Part shown: positions 11,990 through 26,389 of the stretch, one piece after another
Position numbering within the stretch: position 1 is the stretch's first letter
How the letters are laid out: each line of letters begins with the position of its first letter
Assembly (NCBI RefSeq): GCF_035594125.1
Contig: NC_087178.1
Span: 12,484,751 to 12,548,750, forward strand
Direction of reading: 5' to 3'
Length of the DNA: 64,000 bases
From: Scylla paramamosain
Taxonomy: Eukaryota > Arthropoda > Malacostraca > Decapoda > Portunidae
Translations under genes and position numbers: made by a program
Notes under the pieces: model-generated
Told to the model about the DNA's origin: nothing
What the model saw: only the letters and a program-made list of their open reading frames with translations
The model's database searches: none

Positions 11990-12654
11990 TCTGAATCAAA
12001 GACGAGTTTGATTCTGAGTCGTCCAAACCCTGGCCAGCAGCGGGACAGGCCTCTGGGCACTCTGCTCCACTGCGGCCCCAATACAAATACTGCACTCCTT
12101 TTGCGGTGGCCCTGCCTTATTGCAGTCGACCCCTGGAGACACAGATCCCGCGAACGTCCGAGGCTGGGGTGCTTGCCTCGCCTCAGAACGAGTAGCACAA
12201 CAAACAGTTAGCAACATCAGCAGCCTCCACATCCGGGTCGGCGTCCGCGGATGGGGACTGCACCCAGACTCATCCTCTTGCCAGGTTATTCCATGAAGGA
12301 AATAGGCCCCCGACACTGGCAGGTTCTCCGTTAGTGACACCCGCGCCTCCGCGGTCACTAGCGGGCATGACAGCCTAATCTCTGCTGTAGCGATGCTCTC
12401 TCCTCGACGCCAATTCCCCGGCACCACACTGGTTGATCGGAGGCAACTCTCCTCACAGTAACATTCCTGCACAGCGACTGCTCTGCAGCTGTATCTCTTA
12501 AAACAGTTACTGGGTATTCAACCCCATCAATTTCATCAGTGCCCCAACAAAAGAAAGGGCGGCACCAGCCCAACTCAGACCTCACAGGGGACGGTGACGT
12601 ATCAACAAATGAGGAGGCGGCCACACCAGCCTCTCCACCCTCCCAATTAAACAC
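11990..12654 (-). pseudogene. Gypsy-like retropepsin remnant
   Basis: On the minus strand an open frame (12654-12358) reads GVEYPVTVLRDTAAEQSL, which fits the retropepsin active-site region where the family usually has RDTGA.QSL. The Gly after Asp-Thr is Ala here. An overlapping frame (12472-11996) continues with VTAEARVSLTENLPVSGAYFL (split here by frame), resembling the second protease motif, and CCATRSEARQ, resembling the conserved VTRSQAR spacer found before RT in such elements. Frames shift between blocks. No RT or LTR is recognisable to the left, and 10881-11989 shows only GC-richer DNA without a supported gene. Confidence 0.45.
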
Positions 12655-12958
12655 ACTCAGGATTTCATCACTCTCTTGGTCACGGCCAAATATCAGCTGT
12701 GGATGAGGATGTCAGATTATGACATCCACATAGATGCGGGTGCGGATGTGTTCGGGATTTTGTTACAAAATCAATATATTGCATCAATTATTGCCAGACA
12801 GCCGCTCCTATAAGAGCTCAGCGCTGACAGTTCATATTTTTCAATCTTATTTTTGTATAATTACACAATATAAAGTTAAGGACGAAACACTAAAATCTTT
12901 CTCGTGAACTTTAAGAGGGAGTATGGTCTACATGCAGTCATGCAGTTATGCATAATGC

Positions 12959-13188
<230 letters not shown>

Positions 13189-14092
13189 CGTCCTTCAGTG
13201 TAGAAATTACTTTTGGCAGTCTGTAAACATGAACGCAAAATCATGATGTGAAATTCTTCCTACGTTGTCTGAATTGCTTCTCAGAAGAGACCAATTAGAA
13301 AGTTACAACCGAAATAATTATGACTGAAAATTCTTCAAGAACACGAAGAGAACAAGTCGGTGAGCGTGGCTCCCTTGTATTCATTCACTTGTCTGGTGTG
13401 GGGCCTTGCAACTCCTCATCCAGGTAACGGATGTGCCCAATACTCGACCTTCATCCGTTAACTGTTTGAATGCCTTGGGATCACTAAATCAGATTGATAG
13501 TCATGATATATTTACGCCACCTTCCACTAAGCGACTCATCAAAAAGCGCACGTGTTATATTAATATATCTATCTTATGTTGGAATACTTTATGATTTCAC
13601 TAGCAAAATTTCCAAAGGTACCATGAGTAGAAACGAACGTCTTCCATATATCGTTATGTGAACAAAAGCTACCAAATATGTTACATCACTTTTGCAACAG
13701 TACCGTGGCAGGCACAACTCGTTCCGTCATTCTGTACTGAACTCCCAACCACCCAACACTGCACTTGCCAGCACCATACTGGTGTAGCCGCTAGTACGAG
13801 TACAAAGCGTAATTTTTTTCATGTGTGTATTTAACTGAAGTAAACACAACCTGATCTCACCCAAGTGAATAAGCAGACTGACTTTACTCTTTCCACATAT
13901 ACCCGTAACGAAGCTCAAAATAACGGTGAGCAGCACTTTGCTATCGACAAGCCGCAGCTGATATTATGTTTTGAAACACATGCTCCACCTCCCTGCCACG
14001 TTATCACGAGCAGTCCATGCTTACTGACATAAGTTCCACCTCAAGTGGAGGTTAGCTCAAGGGCATTTGTCATAGAAAAGTGTTACGGTAGT
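13189..14092. other. No feature assigned
   Basis: AT-balanced unique-looking DNA with no long frame, no repeat match inside the window and no RNA gene that I can see. Confidence 0.5.
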
Positions 14093-15013
<921 letters not shown>

Positions 15014-15059
15014 GGGTACAACTTGCCATGAAGGCAGGAGCTCCACCTCTGGGACCTAC

Positions 15060-16040
15060 CATAAAATAGGCTCCAACTGCAGTCCACTGTGATGATTGGC
15101 TGATGAGGTGAGGTAACAACGCGCGCGCGCACACACACACACACACACACATTTATTATAAAAATCAGTTAAGTTGTTCATTCTGCGTCTGTGTTACTCG
15201 CAAATTGTCGCCATACAAGCTCTCACCCCCATACATTTTTCTTGGTTATCTTATTTGACTGCTTAAACCGTCTTACTCCGATTAAAAAAGCGCCTTAAAA
15301 TATGTTCGGAGAGTTATATTGCTTGTGTGATAAGGGAATTAAGATCTCTTCTAATGGTCATCAGTTACTTGTTTCACCAGAAACATACAAACAAATGGGG
15401 GAAGGAGAAACACGTAGGGATACACACATATCAAGACAATAAAAATGTGCAGCATGCCATAGGTGTTGTCATCATAACTGGTATAAAAATGTGAATATTG
15501 TTGACTTCTAGACGGTAGTGATATATTAGTAGTTACATGTAGATTGAGCCACAGCACGGAACACAGGTGCTAGAGAATTGTATAGACGATGGTAAGGATA
15601 AAATTTCATTTTAAAAACACTTAATCCCACAAATGGCAGATTCTGTTTCATACCAGAAATTTAGTTGCTCAGAGACGTAAGGAGAGGATTTATTAAGCAA
15701 AAATTTAGAGAGAGAAGCAAGTGCGGGAAGACGATAAATTTAATGGAGTAAACATACGAGCCGAAAAATTAACAATATATAGGTAGTAGCTTTGATACAA
15801 AGTGAGCGACAGAAATAATGTTGAAATTTTCTGAAGGGTGATGCAGGCTTGTGTCATCATGATTCAAAAAAAAAAAAAAAACGATAGAAAAGAGTTGCCC
15901 TCACAGCTGATGTGAGTACTTGACTTGGAGAAATTGATAGTATATGAAAATTACCGTTGCTTGATATTTAGGAAATCGATAGTGGCAATGTTCAGTGATA
16001 ATTGTAATGCAAGAAATATGTGAATTATATTGTATCAGTC
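15060..16040. other. No gene; short (CA)n at 15120-15150
   Basis: A GC/CA dinucleotide run at 15120-15150 and otherwise unassigned A/T-rich DNA up to the start of the LTR element. Confidence 0.5.
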
Positions 16041-16847
16041 TCAACAATTACTATTATTATAAATATGTATATTCACTATTTCATATATTCATCCCACGTA
16101 TACTATAGCCAACTGGGCCTTCATTCCTGGTTCTTCTTCACCTCTCAAGGGAATTTCACACCCACTTCTAGTCCTTAGGGATAACACCTGCATACTTATG
16201 TTCGTCTTCCTTCCTGGTCATTTCTCCTCCTTGTCTATCTCGAGGGAATTTCACACCCACTTCCAGTCCTTAGGGATAACACCTGTGTTCATTCCCCTTT
16301 CTCTACCTCTCAAGAGAATTTCACATTCACTTCCAGTCCTTAGGGATAACTATCTACGATCCACCTAGCTCAGATAAATACAGCCGCATGGTAGCGAGCT
16401 CTCAGTTCATTCGGTAGTTCAGTCCCAGTCAGAGACACAGTCAGTCAGTCACCCAGTCACGAGCAGTCAGTCTCGATCTCTCACCCAGTTCCGCTTAGTC
16501 ACAGTCAGCTTGAGAGATGTTGCTCACTTATCAATCATATCACATTAAAGAGATAGAGAAAACAATCAATTGTCACATTACAATTTCGTCTCAAATCCAT
16601 TGTGTACAAACTATCTACTATTAAATCTAGAGGAACTCTCATCATCGTGTCTTTTACTCGCACACATATCATCTATATCAACCAACTACCCACGACCTCC
16701 AAGCTACCAGAATCACCACCTTACTCTGGTCCTCCACGCTACCAACACACCAAGCATCATCAATCAACTGGGCAAGCAACAATGATCAACTCAGAACAGA
16801 GGTGACAATCACTCCAGAACAAGAGGTGGATAACAAATCTGATACAC
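16041..16847 (+). repeat. 5' LTR of Gypsy-like element
   Basis: Begins TCAACAATTACTATTATTAT and ends near GATACAC before the PBS. A block of ~55 bp (CTCAAGGGAATTTCACACCC through TCCTTAGGGATAACACCTG) occurs three times at about 16140, 16240 and 16305; the 3' LTR has it once. A TATA-like AGATAAATACAGC lies near 16372, followed by GGTAGCGAGCTCTCAGTTCA. Confidence 0.75.
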
Positions 16848-16981
16848 TGGTGACGCACAAATCTAGAGCAGTGGTGGCAAAGCGGTGTTGTGCGATCGAA
16901 GACACACGAAGACTCATAAGTACACACTGAGACAAGAATATCACGCCTTATCGAGGCAAGTGCAACGCTGATACGACACGT

Positions 16982-16982
<1 letters not shown>

Positions 16983-17071
<89 letters not shown>
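16983..17071. repeat. (TC)n microsatellite
   Basis: About 89 bp of TC in the leader of the LTR element. Confidence 0.97.
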
Positions 17072-17075
<4 letters not shown>

Positions 17076-17879
17076 GGCCGCTCCCACGTTACTCGTGACT
17101 CGTCCCTGCAGACGTGCTGGTCTTGATCTTGATCTTGGTCGTCGTTCCTGCTTTCCTCCCGAGAAGTGGGTGTCCTTTGGCTCCTCCCAGTGCTCACGGA
17201 CTTGGGTCCTTTCCCGAGCAACCCCCACCCACCACCCACCCACCAGTGCTCACGGCCATCCCTTATCATCGGACGACCTTCCTGGGACGTTTACGCGCAG
17301 CCGTCATCACCACCTTCTCCCTGCCGGACCGTCCAAGGTCATCTTCTCACGTCTGCCCAGCCGTGCTCCTCCAGTCATCTGCTGTCACCTCCTTACGAAC
17401 ATTTAAGTATCAAATCCGATCCAGATTATCCTTGTCTTTCATTCTTCCTTCTTCTGCTCTTCAGTGGTGCCTATCTGTCCATTTATCTAATTCTTCTGTC
17501 TGTCTGCCTCCCTTTCTGTCTCCTGCCGTCTGTCTGTCTGTCTGTCTGCCTATCAGTGTTTATATCATTCCCTTCTGTCTTTCATTATTATTGTTATTGG
17601 CTGTTATTATTTTGTGCATTATTCTGTGTTATATTGTGTGCTGTTATCATATCGTGTGTTTTTTATATTTCTGTGCCTATTGTTTCCTAATTATCTATAC
17701 ACTTCACGTCGCTCATGCAAACACGCTCACAGTCTGCACTCTCTCCTTCATTACCTGCCATAATGTCTACTGAAGCCACCGCTACTCCTCATATCACCTT
17801 CATACACGAATCTCACAAACATCGTCGGAAAACTCTTCGCGCCTTTCTCTGACCAATCCACCATAATATCGCCTATCCT

Positions 17880-18319
17880 TTAAGTCTTCTCCTTACTATG
17901 TACCTAAACATCGTACAAAACAAAAGGTAAGCTTCGCACATCCTCCTAACTCAGCACTTCCTACAATTAACATACGATATGCTGGATTATTCAATGGTAT
18001 TATGATATGTTACGTGTCACTTTCACACAAAGCTTTCTTTGACATGGGTGCTGCAGTTAACCTTATCAAAATGTATGTATTTCGGAAACTCTCTTCCTCT
18101 TCTCAGGATCTCATCACTACATTACCTTCTGATGTCAGTCTCAATGGTATATCTGGAAAAATTATCCTACCTCATGAGAAAGTACTCTCATCAATGTCTT
18201 TATCACACCAGGAACCAGACATAAGTGATTATTTTTATATTGTATCTGATGTATCTTTCAATGCTGATCTTCTCATAGGCTTCAACACCATGTGCAGTCT
18301 TTTCCCTGCCATCAATTGA
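17880..18319 (+). pseudogene. Gypsy retropepsin domain
   Basis: Frame open at 18002-18319 and extending upstream. Reads KAFFDMGAAVNLIKM, where the catalytic triad normally reads DTG or DSG, so Met replaces Thr/Ser. The second motif ADLLIGFNTM fits the LLGxDxL position. The protease is probably inactive because of the DMG change. Confidence 0.7.
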
Positions 18320-18899
18320 ATCACTCTATGGAATATTTATATTCCTACTGTTCTTCCCTCTGATATTTCCTCCCTTGCTGGTGTAGTGACATCTGTTGCA
18401 ACTCTTCCTTCTACTAGCGATCAGATGTTATCTACACGGGATTCTTGTGTTATGTCACCTAATTTGCCTGTCTCACAACCTCATCCTCAACCAACTTCCC
18501 AGTCAGACCAGTGTGTAATTCCTTGTAAACATATTTTGCTAGTAGATCCGGTAACGGTTAAATCTCCTGTATCAGGCACTGATATCTTCTGTTATGCACA
18601 ACAATCTCCAAAGGTGTTGAGTTAAAATCCGTTCTTACCACAATCGATGAAAATGAATTCTGCAAAATCGGGCTGAAAAATGTTATATTTACGCCTGTCA
18701 AGCTCAAAGCAGGTGTGCTACTCAGAGAAGCCTTGCCCTACTCTGAGAAAGTTGTAATCTTGAATGATTTACCTTCTTCTATCAATAATGTATCTACATC
18801 AGACAGCCATGACATGTCTTCTCTCCCGCCTATCATGGATGATCACATATCTACACTTGATTTCCCAGAATTTCAACATGAATTACTCGCTCTGCTAAT

Positions 18900-20260
18900 T
18901 CTTTCAGGAACGTTGTCTCGCTCCCTGGTGAACCTCTCGGCCACACAGACGTCATCACTCACGCTATTCATTTAACGCCTGGGTCCAGATCATCTTACAC
19001 CCCCAGTTATAGGATGTCACACAGTCGTCGTGTTCTGCTTGATGAAGCTGTGCGAGGTATGTTACTTCAGGATGCAGTGGAACCTGCCTGTTCACCTCAT
19101 AACGCTCCCTTATTACTCGTTCCAAAGAAACAAGGCGATTGTCGTGTCGTTGTCGACTTCAGAAAACTCAACGCATTTACCATTCCTGGTCGTTATCCAA
19201 TGCCGAAAATAAGTGATCTTCAATCTCTCGGAGATTCAAATGCGGTATTTTTTCCCTAGACTTACACTCAGGATTCTTCCAAGTTGGATTAGAGGAAACT
19301 TCACGGCCATACACTGCTTTCACTACCTCCTCTGGGCAATTTATGTTCAAGCACATGTCCCAAGGTCTACGTAACTCGCCTCTAACGTTTCAGAGACTGA
19401 TGAATTCTGTTCCTTCAGGCTTTATCGGAAAGTGTATTCTGCTTCCTTGATGATGTTATCATTGCATCAAAGTCTTTACAGGATCATTTTCACACGCTGT
19501 CTCTCGTTCTGTCACACTTTCATGTTGCTGGATTAAAGATCAAACTCAGGAAATGTTCGTTTCTCAAACAGTAAGTCAAATTCCTTGGTCACAAAGTCGA
19601 CAGAGATGGTGTTCACACTTTAGATGACAATGTAAATGCTGTGAAAATTTCCTTCTTCCTACTAATATCGATCAGATCAGGCAATCCATCGGTCTTGCTG
19701 GATTTTATCGCCAGTTAATAAAAGATTTCAGCCTTATCGCTCAACCTCTTACTCATTTGCTCGAGAAAAATGTTGCATTCATCTGGTCTGAAAAGGAACA
19801 AGATGCCTTTGATCCTCACAAAACTACCTTGTGTCAAGCACCAGTTCTTGCTTTCCAAAATTTTGAGAAAGATTCCATCTTATACACTGATGCTTCTGGC
19901 TTTGGAATTAGGTGCTGTTCTCATGCAGAAAGATTCACTCGGTAAACATCGCGTATTAGCTTATGCTAGCAGACTTCTCAACAAGGCAGAGCAAAATTAT
20001 GACGTCACAAAGCATGTAAGTCTCGCCGTGATCTGGGCGTTACGTCATTTCCGTGAACTCATCTAAGGCTGTAATATTCATGTCCACACTGATCATTATG
20101 CTGTCACAGAGACCTTCAAAGGCAACAGCTTCACAGGTCAGTTTGCTCGCTGGCATCTCACGATTCAAGAATTTAATCCTACAATTTCATATATTCCTGG
20201 TATGGCAAACTCATTGGCAGATGCACTATCACGCAATGTTGCTATTACCTTCGTCATGAC
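18900..20260 (+). pseudogene. Gypsy reverse transcriptase and RNase H, frameshifted
   Basis: RT blocks in order: ACSPHNAPLLLVPKKQG, CRVVVDFRKLNAFT, GRYPMPKISDL, LDLHSGFFQVGLEE, RPYTAFTT, FKHMSQGLRNSP and FLDDVIIASKS near 19444 (the xDD catalytic motif present as LDD), then FLGHKVDRDGV. RNase H: LYTDASGFGI near 19880, GAVLMQ, LAYASRLLNKAEQNY, then NSLADALSRN near 20208. At least four frame changes lie between 18900 and 20260, and a stop falls at 19257 after NAVFFP. Decayed. Confidence 0.8.
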
Positions 20261-20385
20261 AAAAAATCCTGCCATGCCAATCATGGATGAAATAAGGAAA
20301 CATCAACGTTCAGATGCATTCTGTTCTAGTGTTGCATATTACCTTGAATCAGGTGATGAGACAAATCTTCCTAAGTTGCAAGTGA

Positions 20386-21327
20386 GTGCTGATACGTTTT
20401 TCATGCAAGACGATCTCTTATATAAGTCGAGTGATGTCTACTGACAATTCTAGTGAGCGTTTATCTCAGCTCGTGATACCTCAGTCGCTAGTGAGTATCA
20501 TACTTCACCACGTTCAGGACTCACCCCACGCAGGACATCCAGGTCGGGACAGATGGCTCGCGCAGGCTAAACTATCATATTTCTGGCCGACTATGAGGAA
20601 AGATATCTTTCAACACTGTGCGCTCTGTCCTCAGTGTGCTTCACACCGCCCATCACTAGCAAACGAGAGTCCATCGCTTCCATACCCCATCGCTTCCGCT
20701 CCTTGGGATTCAGTTTTTGTTAATCTGCTCAAACTCCCACTTACAGAAAACGGTTATCAGTATCTTCTAGTTTGTGTGGATAGTTTCACTCGTTTCACCA
20801 TTCTTGTTATTCTCAAGGACAGAACTGCTACTTCTGTTGGTCGCATGATCATCGACAACATAATTTGTCCTTATAACTCTCCTCATGTCATCTTATCTGA
20901 CAATGGCGCTGAATTCAATAACTCTGTCTTGCAGGAGATTTGTAAAGAATTTCACATCAAGAAATGTAACATCGTTCCTCACCCACCCAGTTCAAACAGA
21001 AAAGTAGAGCGTTGTAATAAACGTATCCTTGACGTTCTGCGTTACAAAACGGAAGCAAACCACTCCTGGGATGAATGGCTTCCCCAGATAGTCTGTCCTA
21101 TCAACTCAGCAATCCACTCCACCATCAACGAGACCCCACATTTCGTATTGCTTGGTACCGACAAGCGTCTTCCATATGAATTTCTCCACAGTGCGCCGCG
21201 TCCTGTCTACAACATGAATGATTACGTCAATTGTCGTCTTTCCAATTTCCAGTTCGCTCATAAGCTCATTCACGATCGCCTCACTGCATCGCAAGCTGAG
21301 ATACTGCGATACAACATCGTAGAGTGA
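20386..21327 (+). pseudogene. Gypsy integrase
   Basis: 313-residue open frame. The zinc-binding domain is visible as HH..H plus HCALCPQCA. In the catalytic core the first Asp should fall in the VFVNLLKLP block (about 20713-20730) but is Asn. The second is intact in SDNGAEFNN (20891-20920), and the Glu is in NRKVERCNK. A chromodomain is not seen. The frame breaks after RYNIVE; the C-terminal tail HVDHLKRVNKGFDDE continues in another frame to about 21600. The D to N change suggests loss of strand-transfer activity. Confidence 0.82.
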
Positions 21328-21823
21328 CAGATTCTTCCATTGAAGTCGGCGATGTAGTCTTTATCAGAGTTCTTTGGGCCACACCGTGTAATCGAATCTC
21401 TCCATGGCCACAAAGTAAAAATTCTAGATCTCAAAACAATAGGGGAACAGATCGTCCATGTCGATCATTTGAAGCGTGTGAACAAGGGATTCGATGATGA
21501 GTGTGTACATCAGGTATCATTAAGTCCTGATTTAACAGATCCTTCAAGCGACTCAAGCTTAACCCCACTCACACCTTACAGACTGAAACTTTGTTCCCAT
21601 TCCAAAGTTTAATCATCCAATTTCAATATCATGTATATATGTGTATATTTCTCTTTACTTATATGTGTTCTACATGTATCATATCATCATGTCTGTATGT
21701 TATCATTAAGGTTCTCGTTCCGTACTCTCTCTCTGATGTCATGTATTATCTGTTAATTGCTTCCATTTTACTGCTCTGTTGTTATATCCAAATGCAAGGG
21801 CGCATTTTTCGTGGGGGAAGGCA

Positions 21824-22500
21824 TCAACAATTACTATTATTATACTCGTATATATGTATATTCACTGTTTCATATATTCATCCCACATGTACCATGGCCA
21901 GCCAGTTTATTCTTTACCTCTCAAGGGAATTTCACACCCACTTCCAGTCCTTAGGGATAACATCTGCGATCCATTTAGCTCAGATAAATACAGCCCGCAT
22001 GGTAGCGAGCTCTCAGTTCAATCACAGCACAGTCCCAGTCAGAGTTCAGTCCCAGTCCCAGTCAGAGTTCACACGAAAGTCGCAGCTCAGTCAGAGTTGG
22101 AGTCAGTCAGTCACCCAATCACGAGCAGTCAGTCTTGGTCTCTCGCTCAGTTCCGCTCAATCACAGCTTTGAGAGACGCTGCTCAGCCATCATATATTTC
22201 ACTTCAGAGAGAGAGAACAATCAATCGTCACGTTAAAGATTCTTCTCGAATCAAGTGGATACTATCTACTATTAAAATCAAGAAGACCTCTCATCTTTGT
22301 GTCTTTTATTCGCACATATCAACTATATCAGCCAACTACCCACGACCTCCAAGCTACCAGGATCCCCGCCTCACTACCAGTCCTCCACGCTACCAAGCAC
22401 AATCAACCGACTGGGCAAGTAACATTATCAGTATCAGAACAACAGCAGAGTTAAGCAATAAGTCAACCCGAAACAGAGCTGGATCATCAACTTAGAACAC
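21824..22500 (+). repeat. 3' LTR of Gypsy-like element
   Basis: Starts TCAACAATTACTATTATTAT after a purine-rich GTGGGGGAAGGCA that can serve as polypurine tract. It carries the same ordered blocks as the 5' LTR, with a single CTCAAGGGAATTTCACACCC block, and ends AGAACAC. Confidence 0.75.
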
Positions 22501-22502
22501 TG

Positions 22503-22538
<36 letters not shown>

Positions 22539-22887
22539 TTTTTTATACTATTACTATTTGTACTATTACTATTACTACTACTACTACTACTATTTCTTAT
22601 ACTATCACTATTTATACTACTACTACTGTTTATACTGCTATTACTTCTACCACCTACTGCTCACACTAATAATACTTTACCACTACTTTTACTAGCACTT
22701 CTTTTATTACCACTGCTTACACTACTATTACTACTATTGCTACCACTACTGCTACTACCGCTGTTACTACTTCTTTATTATCTCACCATTTCTATAAATT
22801 TCAACTTTTTTTTTCGACATTACTACTACTGCAAGAACTATTACCAATACTACTACAAATACGACAACTAGTGCTACTACTCCTGCT

Positions 22888-22940
<53 letters not shown>

Positions 22941-23045
22941 AACAACAGCAACAACAATAGCAACAACAACAACAATAACAACAATAACAACAACAACAGC
23001 AACAGCAACTATTACTACTACTACTAGTACTACTACTACTACTAC

Positions 23046-23120
<75 letters not shown>

Positions 23121-23150
23121 ACTACTACTACTACTACTACTACTACTGCT
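22501..23150. repeat. Trinucleotide arrays (CTA)n, (CAA)n, (TAA)n
   Basis: CTA/TAC triplets with interruptions (22501-22760), CAA (about 22886-23008), TAA (23044-23119) and CTA again (23120-23147). Immediately adjoins the 3' LTR. Confidence 0.95.
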
Positions 23151-24707
23151 AGTTTTATTCCATTAATCGATTCTAATATTTCCGTTTTCCCCTCTCTTAA
23201 TAATGAGAACTTATTGATTGTTTTAGCTTATATAATGTGCAAAGACAAGAACATTATGATTTTTTTGACCCATTTAATGTACAAGATATATTATAATGAC
23301 GACCTCGATGTTAGTCAGTTTCATATACTATCAAGAAATATAAATTTCCCTAAATGTGAATATACTTTTTTCTAGAATGCTTTCCTTTATCTATTACTAA
23401 TACAGTAATCAGCTTATTAACATTGAATGTCAGATCAATATCTATCAATCTTCAGTACTTTGTTGACACTGTCCTTTCATGTCATTATGTACTTTGATGT
23501 ATTGGATCTTACAGAAACTCGAAGGGATTCAGATATTTTATCACTGTATACCCTGCCAGAATACATGTTCACTAATAATAGAAACAGGTACGGTGGGGGA
23601 GTGGCCATTTATATCTTAAGTAGGTACATATCTTTTAAAATTATAGAATTTTCTCTACTAGAAGCTTTCATTGAAAGTTTGGGAATTGAAGCGAAATTTA
23701 ACGGAAAACATATTTATTTATTTGTATTTACAGATCTCCTCAAAGTAATATAAATAATTATCTTAATGCACTTAATGAAACTTTAAACCTGATAAAAGAT
23801 AAAAATTATTAAAAAATATTTATTTTTGGAGATTTCAATTTAGATCTATTACAACATAATGACAATCCGTAAGAATTTGTTAACATTATGTATAGTTACC
23901 TTTTATTTCCTCTAACAACCTTGTCAGCACGAGTAATTGCCACCTCAGCCACACTTATAGAACACATTTGGTCATCACAAGTAGAGAATAATGTATCATA
24001 TTAAATAATCACAACAGATATAACTGACCACTATCCTGTAATCTCTACATTTAAGGATGACGAATATTTTCACTCCAGTCTCACCTATAATACAAAAAAA
24101 AATTTAATCAGGGCTTCCTCGAAAAATTTTGTAATATTATCTCCCATACTAACTGCTCAGACATAGCCAATTGTACTTGTCCTAATAATGTCTATAATTG
24201 ATTTAATTTATAGTTTAAAAATTGCTTTGATCAGTATTTTCCAGAAAATTCATTAAATTAAATAGTAAAGAGAACGTAGTTCACACATTACACAAGCTTT
24301 GAAAAATAGCATCAGAGAAAAAACAGACTTGAAAAATTAGCAATCAAATGGCCTTTAACATTCAGAGGACATTAAGGAATGTACAGAAACAGATTAACGT
24401 CACTTTTGAAAGTAAAAAATAAATATAACCAAGACCAATTAGTTAGTAACCAGGGTAATCCAAAATCAAATTAGAAATCTATAAATCATATTCTTGATAG
24501 ATCCTCAGAAACGAAAAATTTCATATTTTAATCAAAACCTCTTTGTCATGACATTCGTGATAAATCTAATGACCATTTTTTAAGGTTGGTGGAACAGGAC
24601 CAAGACACTGTAGGAAATGCATTTATGAAATATTTATATAAATCGCCTAATTATTATTATTATTATTTATTCACATGTTACTAATATAGAAATTGAAAAC
24701 TACCTAA

Positions 24708-25381
24708 AGGCGGGTTTACACGACGTTGTTTTCCCACCCGGCTGATTCTAACTATCCAGAGCAGCCAGCAGGTTCCAGCCGAAAGCATTCACGCGGTCGA
24801 GAGGAGCCGCTAGCCCGCTGGCCCGCTGCATCAAAAAATAAACAATCAAGATGGAGTCCTCCGACGACGAACTGGTTGCTATAGTTGCGATTTTGCTGTG
24901 CTGGAAGAAAAAACAAAGGAAGAAATGATTGTGGACTCGTTCCTGGTCTATATAGACGTGCAGGCTGTTGTGCTCATGATGCCTTCTGGTACACACATGT
25001 TCGGCCGCTGGCTTCTTCAGAGACGATGTAAATAAACCAATCCTGCGTCAATTTTTATTTATTTATTTATTTATTTATTTTTTTTTTTTTTTATTTATTT
25101 ATTTTATTTTTTTTTTGTAAATTATATAAAAATATTTTATTTATTTACTGTATTTAATGGTACAGTCAATGGTTATTACAAAAACATTTTCTAACAATAT
25201 TCCTCCTATTTTCAATTTTATATCGATACCTGTTCCCATTTGACCCTGGGAAAATGCCGGGAAGGCAGCCAATCAGACCAGCGGAGCGGTTTCCCGTCTT
25301 GTCTGGCAATTCAGCAAATCCCGGCTACATTTCGCTCCCGTCTGCATAATCACGGCTACAATTGCCTCGTGTAAACCCGTT
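24708..25381 (+). mobile_element. PIF/Harbinger-like element with transposase N-terminus remnant
   Basis: Terminal inverted repeats CGGGTTTACACGA near both ends (24711 and 25367-25379) and a TAA duplication at 24705-24707 and 25382-25384. Removing the element and one TAA restores the LINE-E reading ENYLKSLRTSSSGYDKIPP, so the borders are firm. Inside, an ATG at 24851 opens ESSDDELVAIVAILL, then basic residues, a stop, and LWTRSWS. This resembles the start of Harbinger nuclease proteins. The rest of the transposase is missing, and an (ATTT)n/T-rich stretch lies at 25054-25120. Non-autonomous. Confidence 0.75.
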
Positions 25382-26241
25382 TAAAGTCATTAAGAACATC
25401 CTCTTCTGGTTATGACAAAATACCTCCTACTCTTTTAAAACACACAGCTAATCTAATATTATTGTCATTAACTCACACAGTAAATCTCTCTTTATTTATC
25501 TTTTTTTATCTATTTATTTATATCTTATTTATTTATATAAATTTTTATTTTATTTTTTTTCTGGATGAATTTAAGAAATCCAAAGTAGTCCCTCTATATA
25601 AATCGGGTAATAGAAAAGACATCAACAATTACAGGCCCATATCAGTTCTTTCTGCCTTTAGTAATGTTTTTTTTTTTTTCAAAAGGTTATCTACTCTTGT
25701 TAATTATAATAAAAAAAAAAAAATTACTTTCTGATTGTCACCATGGTTTTAGATCAAGTTGTTCTACTGAATCTGCCATTTCACAATTTTGTTCAAATAT
25801 TTATAAATACCTTGAAAGGAAGCATTACATATTTGAAATTTTTCTAAATTTTCCCAAGACTTTTGATTCTCTAAATCATAAAATTCTTTAGAATAAACTT
25901 AGTCATTTTGGAATTAAGGGCGTTCCTTTAAAATTGTTTGAAAGTTACATCTCAAAGAGATACCAAGCTGTTTTCTGTAATCCATACTATTCTTCTTTCA
26001 AAGCAGTTAATAAGAGTGTACCACAAGGATCTATCTTATAACCAATACTTTTTCTTAACTACATCAACGACATCATTAATGCAAGTGCTAAATTTAAATA
26101 TACCATTTTTTTGCTGATGATGACACTAATTCATTATTAGAAGAAGAGAATATTAATAATTCACAGACAAATCTAAATACTAAACTAGATGTTATCAATA
26201 AATGGATTAAAAATAACAATCTAAGCCTGAATCTTAGAAAA

Positions 26242-26374
<133 letters not shown>

Positions 26375-26389
26375 TTTTTTTTCAAAATC

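Larger units (their letters stand above)
16041..22500 (+). mobile_element. Gypsy-like LTR retrotransposon, decayed
   Basis: Two related terminal sequences flank a pol region in the order protease, RT, RNase H, integrase. The segment after the 5' LTR begins TGGTGACGCAC, resembling a primer binding site complementary to the tRNA-Trp 3' end, as used by CsRn1-type Gypsy elements; clade is inference. Between the PBS and the protease (16850-17880) no gag is recognisable; instead there is a (TC)n array (16983-17071) and C/T-rich DNA. The pol reading frame is broken several times. I could not settle a target-site duplication, because the LTR ends are diverged. Confidence 0.85.
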
